Source: Bacillota bacterium
Lineage (GTDB): Bacteria > Bacillota > Clostridia > Acetivibrionales > DSM-1351
Reading direction: 5' to 3'
NCBI GenBank assembly: GCA_023409265.1
Contig: JAEYHZ010000022.1
Location: 62,001 to 126,000, forward strand
Length of the DNA: 64,000 nucleotides
Part shown: positions 61,758-64,000 of the stretch, piece after piece
How the letters are laid out: each line of letters opens with the position of its first letter
Position numbering within the stretch: position 1 is the stretch's first letter
The notes under the pieces: generated by a model
Told to the model about the DNA's origin: nothing
What the model saw: only the letters and a program-made list of their open reading frames with translations
Database searches by the model: none
Position numbers and translations under genes: made by a program

Positions 61758-63545
61758 ATGAAAAGAAGGGCAGTAAAATTAAGCTGTCTTGCACTTTGTG
61801 CAAGCATGATTTTCTCCGGCTTGGTAGGCTGCGGAGGCGGAGATAAAGATAAACAGACTCAGAATACCGTCTCAAATGCAACATCATCAGCAGCAGCCGG
61901 GGTATCGGAAGAAAACTCTACTCATATGGAATATAGTGTTTTCCTTGGAGTAACCAATCCGATTTCAATTGCTGAAAACAAGAATGATGTTGTTACTCCT
62001 TATGTTGAACAGAAATTCAATATTAAGGTAAAGGAAATCATCCAGCCTCAGGCAAACGTTCTTCCTAAAGACAGACTGAATATGATGATTGCAGCCAACA
62101 GTATTCCTGATGTGGTTATTGCAGACGGAGCGTTTGCTTCCTATGCGGTCAGTACTGGCAATTTCATTGACGACTTGAGTCCATACATTTCAGAGATGAC
62201 GAATTTCAACAAGTATTTTGACGAATCAAAATGGGCTAATTTCCAGAAGGACGGCAAAATATATGCCATACCTCTTCAGAGCCAGACACAAAAAACTGAT
62301 GAGCTCTTTAAGGATGACCCGTACTATCAGCCTTTTGCAGGCTGGGCCTTCTGGGTAAGAGAAGATATACTTGCCAAAGCAGGGTACAAGTTTACACCTA
62401 TTGCCGAGCTAAAGAAAAATATTACCGATCAGGGTAAGCTTTTAACAAAAGAAGACATGAAGATTGAGCCTGCTATAGATACTCCCGAGCAATGGGTTGA
62501 AATGCTTAAGAAAATCAAGGACTTAAATCTCAAGGTGGGTGACAAATCGGTTATTCCGCTGTCGGTAGTTTCCTGGAACCAGTTCCATATGGGCAACATG
62601 TATGGTTTGAGCCAGTTTAAGATTGGAACTGACAATAAAGTATCAGGTTATCTGGGAAACCCAGAAGCAAAGGACTGGTATAAGCTGCTGTGGCAGTTGT
62701 ATAAGGACAATATTCTTGATAAGGACTTCTTGATCCAAAAGGATGATCAATTGCAGTCAAAAGTATCTTCAGGTCTGGTTGCAGCGGGTATGTCAGTTCC
62801 TGATATGAACGGTGCCAGACAGAACTTGAAGAATATCAGCGCTGACGCTGACTTGAGATTTATTCCATGGCCCAAAAAGGATGCTGACCAGGGCAGCTTT
62901 GATGTTATGAATGGCGGATTATACAGGGTAATAATTAATAAGAATGTAAAAGATGTAAAGCGTTTGGTTAAGTATTTTGATTGGTTCTATTCAGATGAAG
63001 GTTTTGACATAGGTACATGGGGACCGGAATCAGCTGGCCTGTGGGAAATGAAGGACGGCAAAAAGGTATTTAAGGATCCGGAACTTGCCGAGGCTGTTAA
63101 GTTGGGATATACAAAAGAGGGAACAAAGGGCCCGGAATATTATGGCTTGGCAACTGCAAGTTCTGTTCCCGGAGGGCTTATGACCTTTAATTCAAAGGCT
63201 GCAATATGCGCACCTGCCCCATCCTTCAATCCATCAGACGCAAGAGCCAGCTACAATGCTCCGTTGGACATTTACAAGGTTATGCAGACAATTAGCGCAA
63301 GAAACGGAGTTAACTCAAACGGAAGAGCAGCACAAGATGACGGAGGAGAGAACTCAAGTGCCGTTGGTACTTATTACTGGGGTAAATTCCAGAACGACAG
63401 GGTAGGAAAAATATTTGCTGCCAAGACTGAGGAAGACTTCGAAAAAGCATGGGATGAACAGTATAAAATATTTGCCAAGGAAGCCAAGTATGAAGAAGCT
63501 ATAGCGGATATGACCAAATTCTTTGAGCAAACCCTTAAAAAATAA
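61758..63545 (+). CDS. LipO/LplA-type substrate-binding lipoprotein
   Basis: A 595-residue lipoprotein, longer than family 1 binding proteins, as expected for the LipO/LplA group. The signal peptide ends at the lipobox LVGC (cysteine at residue 25), with a Gly-rich then Thr/Ser/Ala linker. Mature-domain signatures are VTPYVEQKFNIKVKEI near the start and GGLMTFNSKAAICAPAPSF in the C-terminal half. Long oligosaccharides of the kind made by SLH-anchored glycanases are typical ligands for this class. AAGGGGGAAG precedes the ATG. The GH38 gene follows after a hairpin, so a mannose-containing ligand is plausible. Confidence 0.9.
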   Translation: MKRRAVKLSCLALCASMIFSGLVGCGGGDKDKQTQNTVSNATSSAAAGVSEENSTHMEYSVFLGVTNPISIAENKNDVVTPYVEQKFNIKVKEIIQPQANVLPKDRLNMMIAANSIPDVVIADGAFASYAVSTGNFIDDLSPYISEMTNFNKYFDESKWANFQKDGKIYAIPLQSQTQKTDELFKDDPYYQPFAGWAFWVREDILAKAGYKFTPIAELKKNITDQGKLLTKEDMKIEPAIDTPEQWVEMLKKIKDLNLKVGDKSVIPLSVVSWNQFHMGNMYGLSQFKIGTDNKVSGYLGNPEAKDWYKLLWQLYKDNILDKDFLIQKDDQLQSKVSSGLVAAGMSVPDMNGARQNLKNISADADLRFIPWPKKDADQGSFDVMNGGLYRVIINKNVKDVKRLVKYFDWFYSDEGFDIGTWGPESAGLWEMKDGKKVFKDPELAEAVKLGYTKEGTKGPEYYGLATASSVPGGLMTFNSKAAICAPAPSFNPSDARASYNAPLDIYKVMQTISARNGVNSNGRAAQDDGGENSSAVGTYYWGKFQNDRVGKIFAAKTEEDFEKAWDEQYKIFAKEAKYEEAIADMTKFFEQTLKK

Positions 63546-63567
63546 GATACAAGCTCTGAACGAAGGT

Positions 63568-63597
63568 AAAGGTCAGCATTGTTAAGTGTTGGCCTTT
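63568..63597 (+). other. Hairpin between binding protein and GH38 genes
   Basis: AAAGGTCAGCA (63568-63578) pairs with TGTTGGCCTTT (63587-63597) with two G-U pairs. The T-run is weak. It may be a weak terminator or a stability element before the GH38 gene. Confidence 0.55.
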
Positions 63598-63698
63598 ATC
63601 TACTACTTAGATAAAGTATCACCACGCTTGTTAGGGTCGCTCGCCAATTTATATTACAATTTATGCTGTTAACGAACAGCGGCCGAGAGGATGATTTA

Positions 63699-64000
63699 AT
63701 GAAAATGCTGCATCTTATATGTAATGCTCACATTGACCCTGCCTGGCAGTGGGGATGGGATGAGGGAGCTGCGGCTGCAATATCTACTTTCAGAGTTGCG
63801 GCGGATTTTTGTGAGGAATTTGATGGATTTGTCTTTAATCACAATGAAGCGATTTTATATAAATGGATAGAAGAATACGAACCGCATCTCTTCAAAAGAA
63901 TTGAGAAGCTGGTCAGACTGGGTAAATGGAACATAATGGGAGGTTGGTATCTGCAACCGGATTGCAACATGCCTTCTGGAGAATCTTTTACCAGACAAAT
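63699..64000 (+). CDS. GH38 alpha-mannosidase (N-terminal part, cut by the window end)
   Basis: 100 residues are visible and the frame stays open to the edge. It begins MKMLHLICNAHIDPAWQWGW, where the His and Asp of AHIDPAW are zinc ligands. FNHNEAILYKWIEEY and GGWYLQPDCNMPSGES follow; the Asp in QPDC is the expected nucleophile. GH38 enzymes are retaining zinc-dependent alpha-mannosidases. There is no signal peptide, so it is cytosolic. GAGAGG lies 8 bases before the ATG. With GH125 and GH76 it makes a set for alpha-mannan use. Bacterial members also include mannosylglycerate-type hydrolases, which cannot be excluded here. Confidence 0.88.
   Translation, partial: MKMLHLICNAHIDPAWQWGWDEGAAAAISTFRVAADFCEEFDGFVFNHNEAILYKWIEEYEPHLFKRIEKLVRLGKWNIMGGWYLQPDCNMPSGESFTRQ

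Overview
The window looks like chromosomal DNA from an AT-rich, endospore-forming, Gram-positive anaerobe of the Clostridia, most like the plant- and polysaccharide-degrading Ruminiclostridium type. The pointers are a SpoIIID sporulation regulator, three giant secreted enzymes ending in S-layer homology (SLH) repeats, lipoprotein sugar-binding proteins, YesM/YesN two-component pairs, and strong GGAGG ribosome binding sites. The genus is inferred from gene content, not from a search. I saw no rRNA, tRNA, CRISPR array or intact transposase.

Layout. 1-7486: the end of a sugar-binding lipoprotein, two ABC permeases, an RDD membrane protein, a PHP metallohydrolase, a GH4 enzyme, a PfkB sugar kinase and a cytosolic GH125 alpha-1,6-mannosidase, in one tight operon. 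7487-11440: a scar of foreign DNA with a MobA/MobL relaxase remnant, a MerR regulator with its own 19-bp-spacer promoter but a frameshifted reading frame, a fused cysteine-peptidase-fold-like ORF, and a decayed second copy of that ORF. 11652-12447: spoIIID and a convergent small membrane protein. 12785-19592: a YesN/YesM pair and a complete sugar ABC transporter. 20047-28767: a second ABC transporter, split around another YesM/YesN pair, followed by a cytosolic GH13 alpha-glucosidase. 28978-33924: a cell-surface GH76 endo-alpha-1,6-mannanase. 34124-37556 (minus): a third YesN/YesM pair. 38080-45291: a 2403-residue SLH protein with an unclassified glycosidase-like core. 45663-53375: an ABC transporter, a GH65 disaccharide phosphorylase, beta-phosphoglucomutase and an aldose-epimerase-like protein. 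53558-59530: a 1990-residue GH43 SLH enzyme. 59826-64000: an LplB/YtcP/LipO-type oligosaccharide transporter and the start of a GH38 alpha-mannosidase.

How it works together (inference). Surface enzymes anchored by SLH repeats (GH76, GH43, the unclassified enzyme) would cut an alpha-mannan-like branched glycan. Several ABC transporters would import the oligosaccharides. Cytosolic GH125, GH38, GH13, GH65 and GH4 enzymes would finish the breakdown, and each transporter set is sensed by a nearby YesM/YesN system.

The most interesting non-coding signal is a promoter module (a 26-bp exact repeat, a 20-bp near-repeat and an identical TTAACT-17-TAT core with identical spacing) shared by the unclassified SLH enzyme gene and the GH65 transporter operon. 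This suggests that one activator controls both. Other notable items are a 162-bp MITE-like insert inside the GH65 operon and a conserved, unnamed module that precedes the SLH repeats in all three giant enzymes.
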